NCBI GenBank assembly: GCA_017934975.1
Contig: JAGBIM010000027.1
Span: forward strand, 235,572-280,650
Reading direction: 5' to 3'
Length of the DNA: 45,079 nucleotides
Source of the DNA: Clostridia bacterium
GTDB lineage: Bacteria; Bacillota; Clostridia; Oscillospirales; UBA644
Shown: positions 23,247-30,827 of the stretch, in pieces
How positions within the stretch are numbered: position 1 is the first letter of the stretch
Layout: each line of letters opens with the position of its first letter
Program-made: the position numbers and the translations under genes
The notes under the pieces: generated by a model
Seen by the model: the letters and a program-made list of their open reading frames with translations, nothing else
Told to the model about the DNA's origin: nothing
The model's database searches: none

Positions 23247-24575
23247 TTATTCTTCCTCCTCCTCTTTCTCTTCCGTTTCTTCTTCGTTCTTTATGATGCG
23301 TACCGTTTCAATGCGGCGGTCCGCAATGCTTTCCACCCGGAAGGTATAGCCCTCGTATTCTACGCAGGGCAATTCCGTTTCGTCGGGAATCTCCCCGAGG
23401 ACCTTGATGATCAAACCGCCTACGGTATCGTAGTCTTCGTCGTCTTCGTCAAATTCCGTGCCGAGGCGTTCGTTGATTTCGCCGATGGTGGCGGAGCCCT
23501 CTGCCAGATAAGAGCCGTCCGACTCTTCCCGGACTTCTTCCTCTTCTTCGTCGTATTCGTCGTCGATCTTGCCCATGACCTCTTCGATCAGGTCTTCGAT
23601 GGTGACGATGCCCGAGAATCCGCCGTATTCGTCGATCAGCACGGCCATGTGATTTTTGGAGGCCTGCAGGTCAAGGTAGAGGCGATCCAGCTTTTTCTTT
23701 TCGGGAACGAAATAAACCTCACGCATACAAAGCGTAATGTCCACGTTTTCAAAGCCCACCCGATAGGCCTCGCAGAGCAGGTCCTTCAGGTACAAGATTC
23801 CGATGATGTTGTCAATTTCCCCTTCGTAAACGGGAATACGGGAGTATTTTTCGCTGAGGATCGTTTCCAGTTGCTCCTTCAGCGGTTGCTCCGCGTCCAG
23901 AAGGAACACGTCGGTGCGGGGCGTCATAACCTGATCCGCGGTCTTTTCGTCAAAGCGCAGAATCCCCTTCAGCATGTTCTGTTCCGTTTCTTCCAGAAGG
24001 CCGCTGTCGCCGCTTTCTTCCACCACGGACTGGATTTCTTCCTTGGAGAGGGCTTCCTCCGCCACCTGCTTGAATCCCGTTATCTTCAAAAAGAGGGATG
24101 CGATTCCGTTTACGGGCACCGCGATCGGATAACACAGGAAGCCGAGCAGACGCACCACGTTCCATAAAGAATAGGCCAGGCTGTCTGCCTTTTGCTCTGC
24201 CACGCGGATGGGGAAAATTTCTGCAAGAAGCAAAAATACGACCAATACGCCTCCCGTCAGAATTGCCATGGAGAAGAATCCGGGGCAGGGGAGGGTCCCC
24301 GTCAGGATTTCGGTGAGGGGGGCGTGGTATGCGGAAATCATCAGTGCCGTTGCCGCGATTTTGCACAGTGCGCGCCCCGTACGCAGAGCGGCACGGAAGG
24401 TGTATCCCGGCTTTTCCAGTGCGGCGGCGATTTTGATCGCGGTCTTGTTCCCCTCTTCCGCTTTGCGGTTCAGGAGAGCCTTGCTGAGGTTCTTCAGACT
24501 GTCATTTCCCAGAGTGAGAAGGAGGTTGATCAGCAAAAGAACGATACTGATGATCAATTTAGGGTACGGGTCCAT
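23247..24575 (-). CDS. CNNM/CorC-type paralogue, upstream gene of the pair
   Basis: Same domain order as the 21997 gene (DUF21, CBS pair, CorC_HlyC) but only moderately similar to it, so it is an old duplication. CBS segments include TPRTDVFLLDAEQ and DEYGGFSGIVTIEDLIEEVMG. The DUF21 domain lacks the usual SATETA-type motif near its start (here LTLGNDSLKNLSKAL). A long run of acidic residues lies between the CBS and CorC domains (DDEYDEEEEEVREE), and the C-terminus is again acidic. The start is uncertain: ATG 24575 (442 residues, GGAG 12 nt upstream) or TTG 24593. It follows a structured leader. Confidence 0.85.
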   Translation of the reverse strand: MDPYPKLIISIVLLLINLLLTLGNDSLKNLSKALLNRKAEEGNKTAIKIAAALEKPGYTFRAALRTGRALCKIAATALMISAYHAPLTEILTGTLPCPGFFSMAILTGGVLVVFLLLAEIFPIRVAEQKADSLAYSLWNVVRLLGFLCYPIAVPVNGIASLFLKITGFKQVAEEALSKEEIQSVVEESGDSGLLEETEQNMLKGILRFDEKTADQVMTPRTDVFLLDAEQPLKEQLETILSEKYSRIPVYEGEIDNIIGILYLKDLLCEAYRVGFENVDITLCMREVYFVPEKKKLDRLYLDLQASKNHMAVLIDEYGGFSGIVTIEDLIEEVMGKIDDEYDEEEEEVREESDGSYLAEGSATIGEINERLGTEFDEDDEDYDTVGGLIIKVLGEIPDETELPCVEYEGYTFRVESIADRRIETVRIIKNEEETEEKEEEEE

Positions 24576-24619
24576 GGTTTGATGAAACTCCAATCTTGAT
24601 TCTTATTTTTGAAAAAAAG

Positions 24620-24741
24620 CAAAAAAACACATAAGACGGGTCGTTTAAAACCGTCCTATGTGAAACGATGTATTCAGTTGCGTACTACTTCGAGGGTGGT
24701 CGCCCACGGGCAAGTTCACTTCGCTTTTTTCAATTAATATG
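24620..24741 (-). ncRNA. Structured, terminator-ended leader or small RNA before the CNNM/CorC pair
   Basis: Between a strong promoter and the first CorC gene lies about 120 nt without an ORF. In the minus-strand RNA, GUGAA pairs with UUCAC, inside it UUGC pairs with GCAA, and inside that a GUGG-GCGA-CCAC hairpin has a GNRA tetraloop. The RNA ends in a 12-bp terminator (CACAUAGGACGG/CCGUCUUAUGUG, loop of 11 nt) with seven U. The outer 3' strand overlaps the terminator 5' strand by three bases, the layout of a riboswitch or attenuator. I do not recognise it as M-box, yybP-ykoY, NiCo, T-box, 6S or SRP RNA. It could also be a free small RNA. Confidence 0.6.
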
Positions 24742-24746
24742 GTGAA

Positions 24747-24775
24747 ATTATAACACAGTGCCGCGCTTTTGTCAA
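24747..24775 (-). promoter_or_regulatory. Promoter of the structured RNA and CorC pair
   Basis: Minus strand: TTGACA, 17-bp spacer, TATAAT, an exact consensus match. The predicted start point is near 24740, about 165 nt before the CorC start codon. Confidence 0.9.
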
Positions 24776-24844
24776 GAAATGTTTCAGAAAATTCACATTT
24801 ATCTTGCCGAATCGGGCTTTTTTCTAAAAAAACGGGCTTTGCTC

Positions 24845-24873
24845 TTGCATTATAACGATGGGTGTGCTATAAT
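24845..24873 (+). promoter_or_regulatory. Promoter of the 24915-dinB-kinase operon
   Basis: TTGCAT and TATAAT with a 17-bp spacer, 42 nt before the first start codon. It is divergent from the CorC promoter; no LexA-type box is evident although dinB is in the unit. Confidence 0.72.
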
Positions 24874-24914
24874 ATACGAATAATCCCCTTTACCCGGAAA
24901 GTAGGTCTCGCTGT

Positions 24915-25547
24915 ATGGCACGTATGAAAAAAGTGACCCCCGATTTTACGAAGAAAGCACCGCCCAAAAAGCCCATCCGCTCTTTTTTTACGAAGTTGAA
25001 GTGCATCAAAAAACGGTATATTCTGATCCCCCTCGCCGTGCTTGCGGTTGCTTTTGCCGTGACGGCCACGGTCTTTTTGATTCCCCGAGACAATACCTCC
25101 TTCTCCTACGAATGCTGGCAGCTGCGCGGGACTCTTTCCGATTTTTTGGATCATCTGTGTGAAAAGGATTTTGCCGCGGCGGCGGAGACGGTCTGCTTCA
25201 TTTCGGAAGAAGACGGCTCGGTCTTGCAGAGTGACAGCGCCCTTCGTGCCCTGTGGGCCAAGCGGATGCAGGATCTCGGTTCGGGTGTTTCCAATACTTA
25301 TCTGAAGTCTTACGAGGATCTTTCCGTCCGAAAAGAAAACGGGGAAATGATCGTCACGGTCTCTCTTCAGGTCATGCGGCAGGGCTTCCCCGATACCTTT
25401 TATCAAAACGCTCCCCACCGCATTTTCGTGGTTTACACCGACGGCGCGTGGAAATTCGTCGGAATCTCCGACGCGGAGCTGCAAACCGATTTCGAAAAAT
25501 GTATTTCGGGGCGGATCTCTTCCTCTCCCTCCGAGGTAGCGCCGTGA
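24915..25547 (+). CDS. Single-pass membrane protein of unknown function
   Basis: A 210-residue protein: a basic cytoplasmic head of about 36 residues (many Lys, KKAPPKKPIRSFFTKLK), one membrane helix (about 36-57), then an extracytoplasmic alpha+beta domain. That domain looks like an NTF2/DUF4878-type fold, with repeated strand segments such as EMIVTVSLQVMRQGF and AWKFVGISDAELQ near its end. No family is certain. It overlaps dinB by 4 nt (GTGA) and shares its promoter. The ribosome site is weak; an ATG at 24924 is an alternative start. Confidence 0.75.
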   Translation: MARMKKVTPDFTKKAPPKKPIRSFFTKLKCIKKRYILIPLAVLAVAFAVTATVFLIPRDNTSFSYECWQLRGTLSDFLDHLCEKDFAAAAETVCFISEEDGSVLQSDSALRALWAKRMQDLGSGVSNTYLKSYEDLSVRKENGEMIVTVSLQVMRQGFPDTFYQNAPHRIFVVYTDGAWKFVGISDAELQTDFEKCISGRISSSPSEVAP

Positions 25548-26767
25548 CCGACCGTCGGGTCATCCTGCATTGCGATTGCAACAACTTCTTTGCTTCCGTG
25601 GAGTCCATTGATCATCCCGAATACCGCTCCGTCCCCATGGCGGTTGCGGGAGATCCCGAACTGCGGCACGGGATCATCCTTGCCAAGAACGAAAAGGCCA
25701 AGGCTCTTGGGATCAAAACGGCGGAGACTGTGTGGCAGGCGCGGCAGAAATGCCCCGATCTGCTTCTGGTTCCTCCCCATCACGAAAAATACGAAGAGAT
25801 CAGCCGTCGCATCAACGGAATTTATCGCAATTATACCGATCTCGTGGAGCCCTTCAGCGTGGACGAATCCTGGCTGGACGTTACGGGCTCGCAACGGCTT
25901 TTCGGCGACGGAAAGACCATTGCGGACCGTCTGCGTCGGGAAATCCGGGAACAGGTGGGCGTCACCATTTCCGTGGGCGTTTCCTATAACAAGATCTTTG
26001 CAAAATTGGGCAGCGATTACAAAAAGCCCGACGCCACCACCGTCATCTTCCCCGAAGACGTGGAAAAAATCGTTTATCCTCTTCCCGTAGGGGAACTGTT
26101 CGGTGTGGGGCGGAAAATGGGAATTCAGCTGGAAAACCTCGGCATCCGCACCATCGGTGCCCTTGCCGCCGCCGATCCCGATTTTCTTCAACGCCGTTTC
26201 GGTAAGGTGGGGCAGATGCTCTCCCTTTATGCTCGCGGGCTGGACGATTCCCCCGTGCGCAACCGTCGGGAGCCCGTCAAATCCGTGGGGAACGGGCAGA
26301 CCTTTTCTCACGATCTGTTGGGGCGTAAGGAGATCTATTCCCATCTGTTGCTCCTTTCCGACACCGTGGCAGGTCGCCTGCGCAAGGAAGGGAAGAAGGG
26401 GGCAACGGTTCAGGTTTCGATTAAAGATACCATGCTGACCGTTCTTCAGCGACAACGGAAATTGAGCGCTCCCACCCATCTGGCCAAGGAAATTGCCTCC
26501 GTTGCCATGGACCTGGTCTGCGCAAACTGGAAGGTGGATTCGGTTCCCATCCGAGCCTTGACCGTTACGGTGGGCGACCTGTCCGACGAGGACGATTTTT
26601 CCCTGCAGTATTCCCTGATTCCTTCTCTGTCGGAGGAATCCGACCGAAAGCAGGAAAAGGTGGAACTGGCCATGGACCGTCTTCGGGATCGCTTCGGAAA
26701 TCATATCATTGGCTTCGGCGCCGCCTCTCCCCGATCGGAGGAGAGCGGAGATCACAATACAAAATAA
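25544..26767 (+). CDS. dinB: DNA polymerase IV (Y family)
   Basis: A translesion polymerase that copies damaged templates without proofreading. The start GTG 25544, with GAGG upstream, gives 407 residues. Catalytic residues are in place: the first Asp in HCDCNNFFASVES near residues 8-20, and the DE pair in PFSVDESWLDVTG near 106-118. The little-finger domain covers the last 120 residues. The usual MDMDAFFASVE reads LHCDCNNFF here, which is the DNA polymerase IV-like subgroup common in Clostridia. No beta-clamp motif is obvious at the very C-terminus. The SOS box expected for dinB in some species is not visible. Confidence 0.93.
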   Translation: MTDRRVILHCDCNNFFASVESIDHPEYRSVPMAVAGDPELRHGIILAKNEKAKALGIKTAETVWQARQKCPDLLLVPPHHEKYEEISRRINGIYRNYTDLVEPFSVDESWLDVTGSQRLFGDGKTIADRLRREIREQVGVTISVGVSYNKIFAKLGSDYKKPDATTVIFPEDVEKIVYPLPVGELFGVGRKMGIQLENLGIRTIGALAAADPDFLQRRFGKVGQMLSLYARGLDDSPVRNRREPVKSVGNGQTFSHDLLGRKEIYSHLLLLSDTVAGRLRKEGKKGATVQVSIKDTMLTVLQRQRKLSAPTHLAKEIASVAMDLVCANWKVDSVPIRALTVTVGDLSDEDDFSLQYSLIPSLSEESDRKQEKVELAMDRLRDRFGNHIIGFGAASPRSEESGDHNTK

Positions 26768-26791
26768 TTCAAGAACAGAGAGGCTTCTATT

Positions 26792-27880
26792 ATGGAACAA
26801 ACGTATTCTAAGGTTCTCCTTCAGTTTGGCATTGAAGGGCAGATCGAATCGGTTCGCCCCATTAAGACCGGCCATATCAATCAGACCTGCGTGGTCACCA
26901 TTCAGGGACACCCCTACACGGTTCAGACCATCAATACTTACGTCTTTCCCGATGCGGACGGCGTAATGGAAAATATCCTTGCCGTGACCGAGCATCTTCG
27001 CAAAAAGGTGATTGCCCGCGGAGGAGACCCCCTGCGTGAGGTTCTTCATTTCTACACCACCGCCGAGGGCAAGGGAAACTGGAAGGACGAAGAGGGTAAG
27101 CAATGGCGCGTATACGATTTCGTGGACGACGCGATTACCTACGATATTGCCGACGATCTGCAGATCCTCACCGACGCAGGTCTTGCGTTCGGCAATTTCC
27201 AGAAGCAGCTTGCGGATTTTGACGGCGCCTCCCTCAACGAGACCATCGTCAACTTCCACAACACCCGTCAGCGGTATCTGAATTTGCAGGCAGGCATTGA
27301 GCGCAACGCATCCGGCCGTCTTTCCAACGCCGGTCCCGAGGTGGAATTTTATCTGGCTCGCACCGACATCGCAAAGCGCCTCGTGGAGCAGATCGATGCA
27401 GGCGTTCTTCCTCTGCGCGTAACCCACAACGATACGAAGTTCAATAATATTCTCATTGACACCGCGTCCAAAAAGCCCCTCTGCGTGATTGATCTGGATA
27501 CGATTATGCCCGGTCTTGCCGCTTACGATTTCGGCGACGCCATCCGTTTCTGCGCAAATTCTGCCGCAGAGGACGAAAAGGATCTGGATAAGGTCTATTT
27601 CTGTTTGGATAAATTCGAAGCCTTCGCCAAAGGCTTTATCGGCGGCGCCGACGGCTTTTTCACCGAGGCCGAGCTGGACAGTATGGTCTGGGGCTGTATC
27701 ATTATGACTCTGGAATGCGGAAGCCGCTTCCTTCTGGACTATCTGGACGGAGATAAATATTTCCACACCTCCTACGACGACCACAATCTGGTCCGCGCCC
27801 GCACCCAGATGAAGCTGGTTTCCGATATGGAAAAATCTTTTGACGAAATGCAGGCCATCGTCCGCAAGTACGCAAAATAA
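26792..27880 (+). CDS. Aminoglycoside-phosphotransferase-fold sugar kinase, NahK-like
   Basis: A 362-residue kinase of the APH/choline-kinase fold. The catalytic loop is VTHNDTKFNNILID (Asp near 213), followed by the metal-binding VIDLDTIMPGLAAYDFGDAIR. This pattern and length match N-acetylhexosamine 1-kinase (NahK) of Bifidobacterium, which phosphorylates GlcNAc/GalNAc at C1 for the lacto-N-biose pathway. The ATG follows GAGAGG. It lies 24 nt after dinB. With galK and a GH20 hexosaminidase in the same window, a sugar role is credible, but homoserine or other small-molecule kinases share the fold. Confidence 0.8.
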   Translation: MEQTYSKVLLQFGIEGQIESVRPIKTGHINQTCVVTIQGHPYTVQTINTYVFPDADGVMENILAVTEHLRKKVIARGGDPLREVLHFYTTAEGKGNWKDEEGKQWRVYDFVDDAITYDIADDLQILTDAGLAFGNFQKQLADFDGASLNETIVNFHNTRQRYLNLQAGIERNASGRLSNAGPEVEFYLARTDIAKRLVEQIDAGVLPLRVTHNDTKFNNILIDTASKKPLCVIDLDTIMPGLAAYDFGDAIRFCANSAAEDEKDLDKVYFCLDKFEAFAKGFIGGADGFFTEAELDSMVWGCIIMTLECGSRFLLDYLDGDKYFHTSYDDHNLVRARTQMKLVSDMEKSFDEMQAIVRKYAK

Positions 27881-27914
27881 TCCGTATTTTCGAAACGTGT
27901 TCTTTTTGATCTTT

Positions 27915-27946
27915 GTCTCCGACGGAAACGTCGGAGATTTTTTTTG
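27915..27946 (+). terminator. Terminator after the NahK-like kinase
   Basis: Stem TCTCCGACG/CGTCGGAGA with GAAA tetraloop and eight T. Confidence 0.93.
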
Positions 27947-27951
27947 AACAC

Positions 27952-27980
27952 TTGACAAATTTTGCGGTTTGTATTATAAT
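27952..27980 (+). promoter_or_regulatory. Consensus promoter with no gene directly behind it
   Basis: TTGACA, 17-bp spacer, TATAAT, an exact match, right after the kinase terminator. The next gene starts 355 nt further on and has another promoter of its own, so this one serves either a long leader or a small RNA. Confidence 0.88.
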
Positions 27981-27986
27981 ATATAT

Positions 27987-28068
27987 GTAGGGAACCCGCG
28001 GGTTTGACCGTTCCCGCGCAATCCGGTCCGAAAGGACGGTTCTCTTCCTCTTCCTCGGATTTTTTTTC
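27987..28068 (+). ncRNA. Possible small structured RNA behind the orphan promoter
   Basis: The start of the predicted transcript can fold as GGGAAC/GTTCCC enclosing an inner GC-rich palindrome. A GTCC-GAAA-GGAC tetraloop hairpin follows, wrapped by AATCCG/CGGATT and ending in seven T. That layout is consistent with an 80-nt RNA closed by its own terminator. The rest of the gap (28068-28267) is AT- and purine-rich with no ORF I would trust. I see no match to SRP, 6S or known riboswitches. Confidence 0.4.
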
Positions 28069-28267
28069 CGCGCAACGCGCCCGTCTTTTTTGAAAAAACA
28101 CGGAAGGAGGGTGAAATTTTCGTTCCGTCTTTAAAATTTGTATCTTTTGCACAAAAAGGGAGGGTGATTTTTGTCACTCTTGACGAATAGTTTGCGGAAA
28201 GACGAAAAAATCCCTTTATTTCAAGGAAAAATTCACTTTCATTTCAAAAAAAACTTCCAAAACCCCC

Positions 28268-28296
28268 TTGACAACGGCGAAAAAATAGTTTATAAT
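28268..28296 (+). promoter_or_regulatory. Promoter of the fibronectin-III protein gene
   Basis: TTGACA, 17-bp spacer, TATAAT, 39 nt before the start codon; an exact consensus match. Confidence 0.92.
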
Positions 28297-28334
28297 ATCG
28301 GTATAAATCCATATCAAAAAAGGAGAAACCCCAA

Positions 28335-29822
28335 ATGAAGAAATTTCTTGCACTTCTCATGACCCTCGTCATGGCCGTCTCCTTCGTTGTGACCCTCTCC
28401 GTCTCTTCTTCCGCTGCAGAAGAAAAATGGGTTGAAGAAACCTATTCTTTGCAGGAAGTATTGGACGCTTTCGGTACGCACGAAGCCGCGGACGATTTCA
28501 CGCTCAGCGCTGAACCTATGTTTGGTGGAGTTTGGACCTACGAATGGTTCGACACCAACAGCTCTTCTTTCGCTCCCATGGGTGTCTACGTCAACAGATC
28601 CCTGTCGAATGAAGGTAGTAACAACGGTTGGGCGAACTACTACTCTCCCTACAAAGATTGTCTTCTGAATCAGGACGAACCTGCAAACTACTGCATGTTC
28701 ATGTCCAACGGTAAGCAGATGCATCCCGGTACCGGCGCCGGCCCTGTTATTACTTACATTGCTCCCGCCTCCGGTACCATTTCCTTCTATGCGGAAGTCT
28801 TCCCCTACTCCAACGCTGCTGACGGAAACCTTTCCACCAACGGCGAAACGAAGGGTAACCACATGTATCTGTACGTAAACGACACCAAGGTTTGGCCCGC
28901 TACCGAAGAAGACTCCCTGATGTACGGCGATACCCATACTCAGGAAGCTCCCATGAAGGTTGACGCCACTGCGTTCAACGTAAACGCAGGCGACCGCGTT
29001 CGTATGGTTATGACCGCTCATGCCGGCAACAAAGGCGGTAAGGGTTGTACCATCGCTTCTCAGCCCGTCGTTACCTGGCACACCACTTCGGACGGAACTG
29101 CCATCGGTAACCCCAACGGGAACCCCCCCACCGGAGTTCTTTCTTCCGATCTGAAGGCTGACAGCGCCAAGATCACCTGGACCGCTGCCAAGAACGCCGC
29201 AGGTTACAACGTTTACCTGGACGGTAAGAAGGTCAACGACGCTCCCATCAACGCCACCGAATACGTTATCACCGGTCTCGAAGCCAGAACCATGTATGAG
29301 TTCACCATCACGACCGTGACCACTTCCGGCAGAGAATCCGAACCCACTCAGCCTCAGTCCTTCCGTACCAAGAAGGCCGCTGATACCGCCACTTCTACCA
29401 CCTCCACCTCCACCGTTACGACTCCCGTTTCCGGTGAAGGCGAAGGCTCTGTCACCGATTCCGTGACCACCGACGTTTCCAACGTTGATTCCATCACCGA
29501 CTCCAACAATGACGTTACCACCGAATCCAACGACGCTTCCGAAAAGACCACTTCTAAGAAGCCCACTTCTACCAAGAAGACCACTTCTACCAAGAAGACT
29601 ACTGCGGATGAAGCCGGATTCCCCTGGTGGATCATCATCGTTGCCGGCGTCGTCGTTCTCGCTGCTGTTGCAGTGGTCGTATTCTTCGTTCTGAAGAAGA
29701 AGCCCGCTGAAGAAGCTGCCGTAGAAGGCGAAGTTGCCGAAGGTGAAGCTGCTGAAGGCGAAGCTGCCGAAGAAGCTCCCGAAGCCTCTGAAGACGCTCC
29801 CGAAGCTCCCACCGAAGAATAA
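28335..29822 (+). CDS. Secreted membrane-anchored protein: signal peptide, beta-sandwich, fibronectin III, Thr-rich stalk, acidic tail
   Basis: A 495-residue surface protein. It has a signal peptide (1-28, ending SSSAAEEKW), an N-terminal beta-rich domain of about 230 residues, and a fibronectin type III domain at about 262-344 (DSAKITWTAAKNAAGYNVYLDG). A Ser/Thr-rich stalk (about 345-425, TSTKKTTSTKKTT repeats) leads to a membrane helix (about 432-454). The tail has a short Lys stop-transfer followed by 40 residues built from EGEAAEGEAAEEAPE. Topology puts the acidic tail in the cytoplasm. No sortase motif is present. The AAGGAG site and strong promoter suggest high expression. The N-terminal domain may bind carbohydrate, but this is a guess. 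Confidence 0.82.
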   Translation: MKKFLALLMTLVMAVSFVVTLSVSSSAAEEKWVEETYSLQEVLDAFGTHEAADDFTLSAEPMFGGVWTYEWFDTNSSSFAPMGVYVNRSLSNEGSNNGWANYYSPYKDCLLNQDEPANYCMFMSNGKQMHPGTGAGPVITYIAPASGTISFYAEVFPYSNAADGNLSTNGETKGNHMYLYVNDTKVWPATEEDSLMYGDTHTQEAPMKVDATAFNVNAGDRVRMVMTAHAGNKGGKGCTIASQPVVTWHTTSDGTAIGNPNGNPPTGVLSSDLKADSAKITWTAAKNAAGYNVYLDGKKVNDAPINATEYVITGLEARTMYEFTITTVTTSGRESEPTQPQSFRTKKAADTATSTTSTSTVTTPVSGEGEGSVTDSVTTDVSNVDSITDSNNDVTTESNDASEKTTSKKPTSTKKTTSTKKTTADEAGFPWWIIIVAGVVVLAAVAVVVFFVLKKKPAEEAAVEGEVAEGEAAEGEAAEEAPEASEDAPEAPTEE

Positions 29823-29836
29823 TTGATTCTTTGATA

Positions 29837-29869
29837 AAACTCCCCATCCTCGGATGGGGAGTTTTTTTC
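29837..29869 (+). terminator. Terminator after the fibronectin-III protein gene
   Basis: Stem ACTCCCCATCC/GGATGGGGAGT with a 2-nt loop (tight) and seven T. Confidence 0.92.
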
Positions 29870-29878
29870 GTCAAACGC

Positions 29879-29907
29879 TTGACATTTTCGCCTTTTTATT
29901 GTATACT
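29879..29907 (+). promoter_or_regulatory. Promoter of the HAD phosphatase gene
   Basis: TTGACA, 17-bp spacer, TATACT, 61 nt before the start codon. Confidence 0.85.
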
Positions 29908-29968
29908 GTTAAAGTAAAATCAAAAGTTCCCGAATTTCGGAAATACAGGAAGGAAGCAAGTAAAAATC

Positions 29969-30778
29969 ATGAAACATCCTTTGGCTGACAAGAATTTATA
30001 TCTTCTGGATATGGACGGCACCATCTATCTGGAAAACGATCTCATCGACGGAGCCGCGGATTTTATCAACTGGCTGCGTGATACCGGAAAGGATTACGTC
30101 TTTTTGACCAACAACTCCTCCAAGTCCGCCGACGCGTATCTGGAAAAGCTGAAGCGGCTCAACATTCCTGCCGACCGCTCCAATATGTTTACTTCCGGGC
30201 AGGCCGCCTGCATTTTCCTGCGGGATCTGAAAGAAAACGCAAAGTTATACGTGGTGGGTACCGAGTCCCTCAAGGCGGAATTGCGTGCCAACGGCTTTAC
30301 CGTGGCCGAAGGTCCCGACGCCGACGTGGATTTCCTGCTGGTGGGATACGATACGGAGCTGACCTATCAGAAACTGGTAGACGCCTGTGAACTCTTGACG
30401 CGGGAGGTGAATCCCGTCCCCTTCTACGCCACCAATCCCGACTGGGTTTGCCCCGCACAAAAGGGCAAGTATCTGCCCGACTGTCATACCATGTGCGACA
30501 TGCTGGAGCGCGCCACGGGAAAGGCACCCTTCTACATTGGAAAACCCCGCAAGGAAATGGCCCTCGGCGCCATTAAGTTCAAAGGCGGGGATCCTGCCCG
30601 TACCGCTCTGGTGGGCGACCGTCTCTATACCGACGTGGCCTGCGGCGTGAACGCGGGAATTGCCTCGGTTTTCGTCCTTTCCGGGGAAGGCACCGTGGAG
30701 GATATTGAGAAATACGGCGTTACCCCCACCATCGTTTTGGATAGCGTAAAGGACATTATCGGTTGCGACGCGGAGTAA
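29969..30778 (+). CDS. HAD-superfamily sugar-phosphatase, class IIA (NagD/AraL-like)
   Basis: A 269-residue phosphatase. Motif I is LLDMDGTIY (nucleophile Asp near 14), motif II FLTNNSS near 45-51, the conserved Lys follows in YIGKPRKEMA near 190, and motif IV is VGDRLYTDVACGVNAG near 213-228. This is the class IIA pattern with a C2 cap between motifs II and III. Relatives dephosphorylate sugar phosphates, nucleotides or p-nitrophenyl phosphate; the true substrate cannot be inferred. The start ATG follows GGAAGG. Confidence 0.88.
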   Translation: MKHPLADKNLYLLDMDGTIYLENDLIDGAADFINWLRDTGKDYVFLTNNSSKSADAYLEKLKRLNIPADRSNMFTSGQAACIFLRDLKENAKLYVVGTESLKAELRANGFTVAEGPDADVDFLLVGYDTELTYQKLVDACELLTREVNPVPFYATNPDWVCPAQKGKYLPDCHTMCDMLERATGKAPFYIGKPRKEMALGAIKFKGGDPARTALVGDRLYTDVACGVNAGIASVFVLSGEGTVEDIEKYGVTPTIVLDSVKDIIGCDAE

Positions 30779-30788
30779 TCCGAAAAAC

Positions 30789-30820
30789 AGAACTCCGCAC
30801 CTTGCGGTGCGGAGTTTTTT
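30789..30820. terminator. Bidirectional terminator between the HAD and carboxypeptidase-like genes
   Basis: Stem AACTCCGCACC/GGTGCGGAGTT with a short loop and T-runs on both strands. It lies between two convergent genes (stops at 30778 and 30828). Confidence 0.92.
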
Positions 30821-30827
30821 CTTAAAT

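Noticed and set aside
24690..24730. A T-box-like AGGGTGG on the plus strand
   Set aside because: The flanking T-box core (ACCGCG) and specifier stems are missing; the structured RNA is clearly on the minus strand.
24620..24741. The leader as a known M-box, yybP-ykoY, 6S or SRP RNA
   Set aside because: None of the conserved cores I know for these classes are present, and the length is too short for M-box and 6S.
25433..27958. An 841-residue open frame on the minus strand across dinB and the sugar kinase
   Set aside because: Antisense shadow of three well-supported genes with biased codons; it even passes through two gene boundaries.
28171..28338. A 55-codon frame from TTG with a good GGGAGG site, overlapping the surface-protein ATG by ATGA
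   Set aside because: Low-complexity Lys/Asn-rich product, and a perfect promoter (28268-28296) lies inside it; most likely chance in purine-rich DNA.
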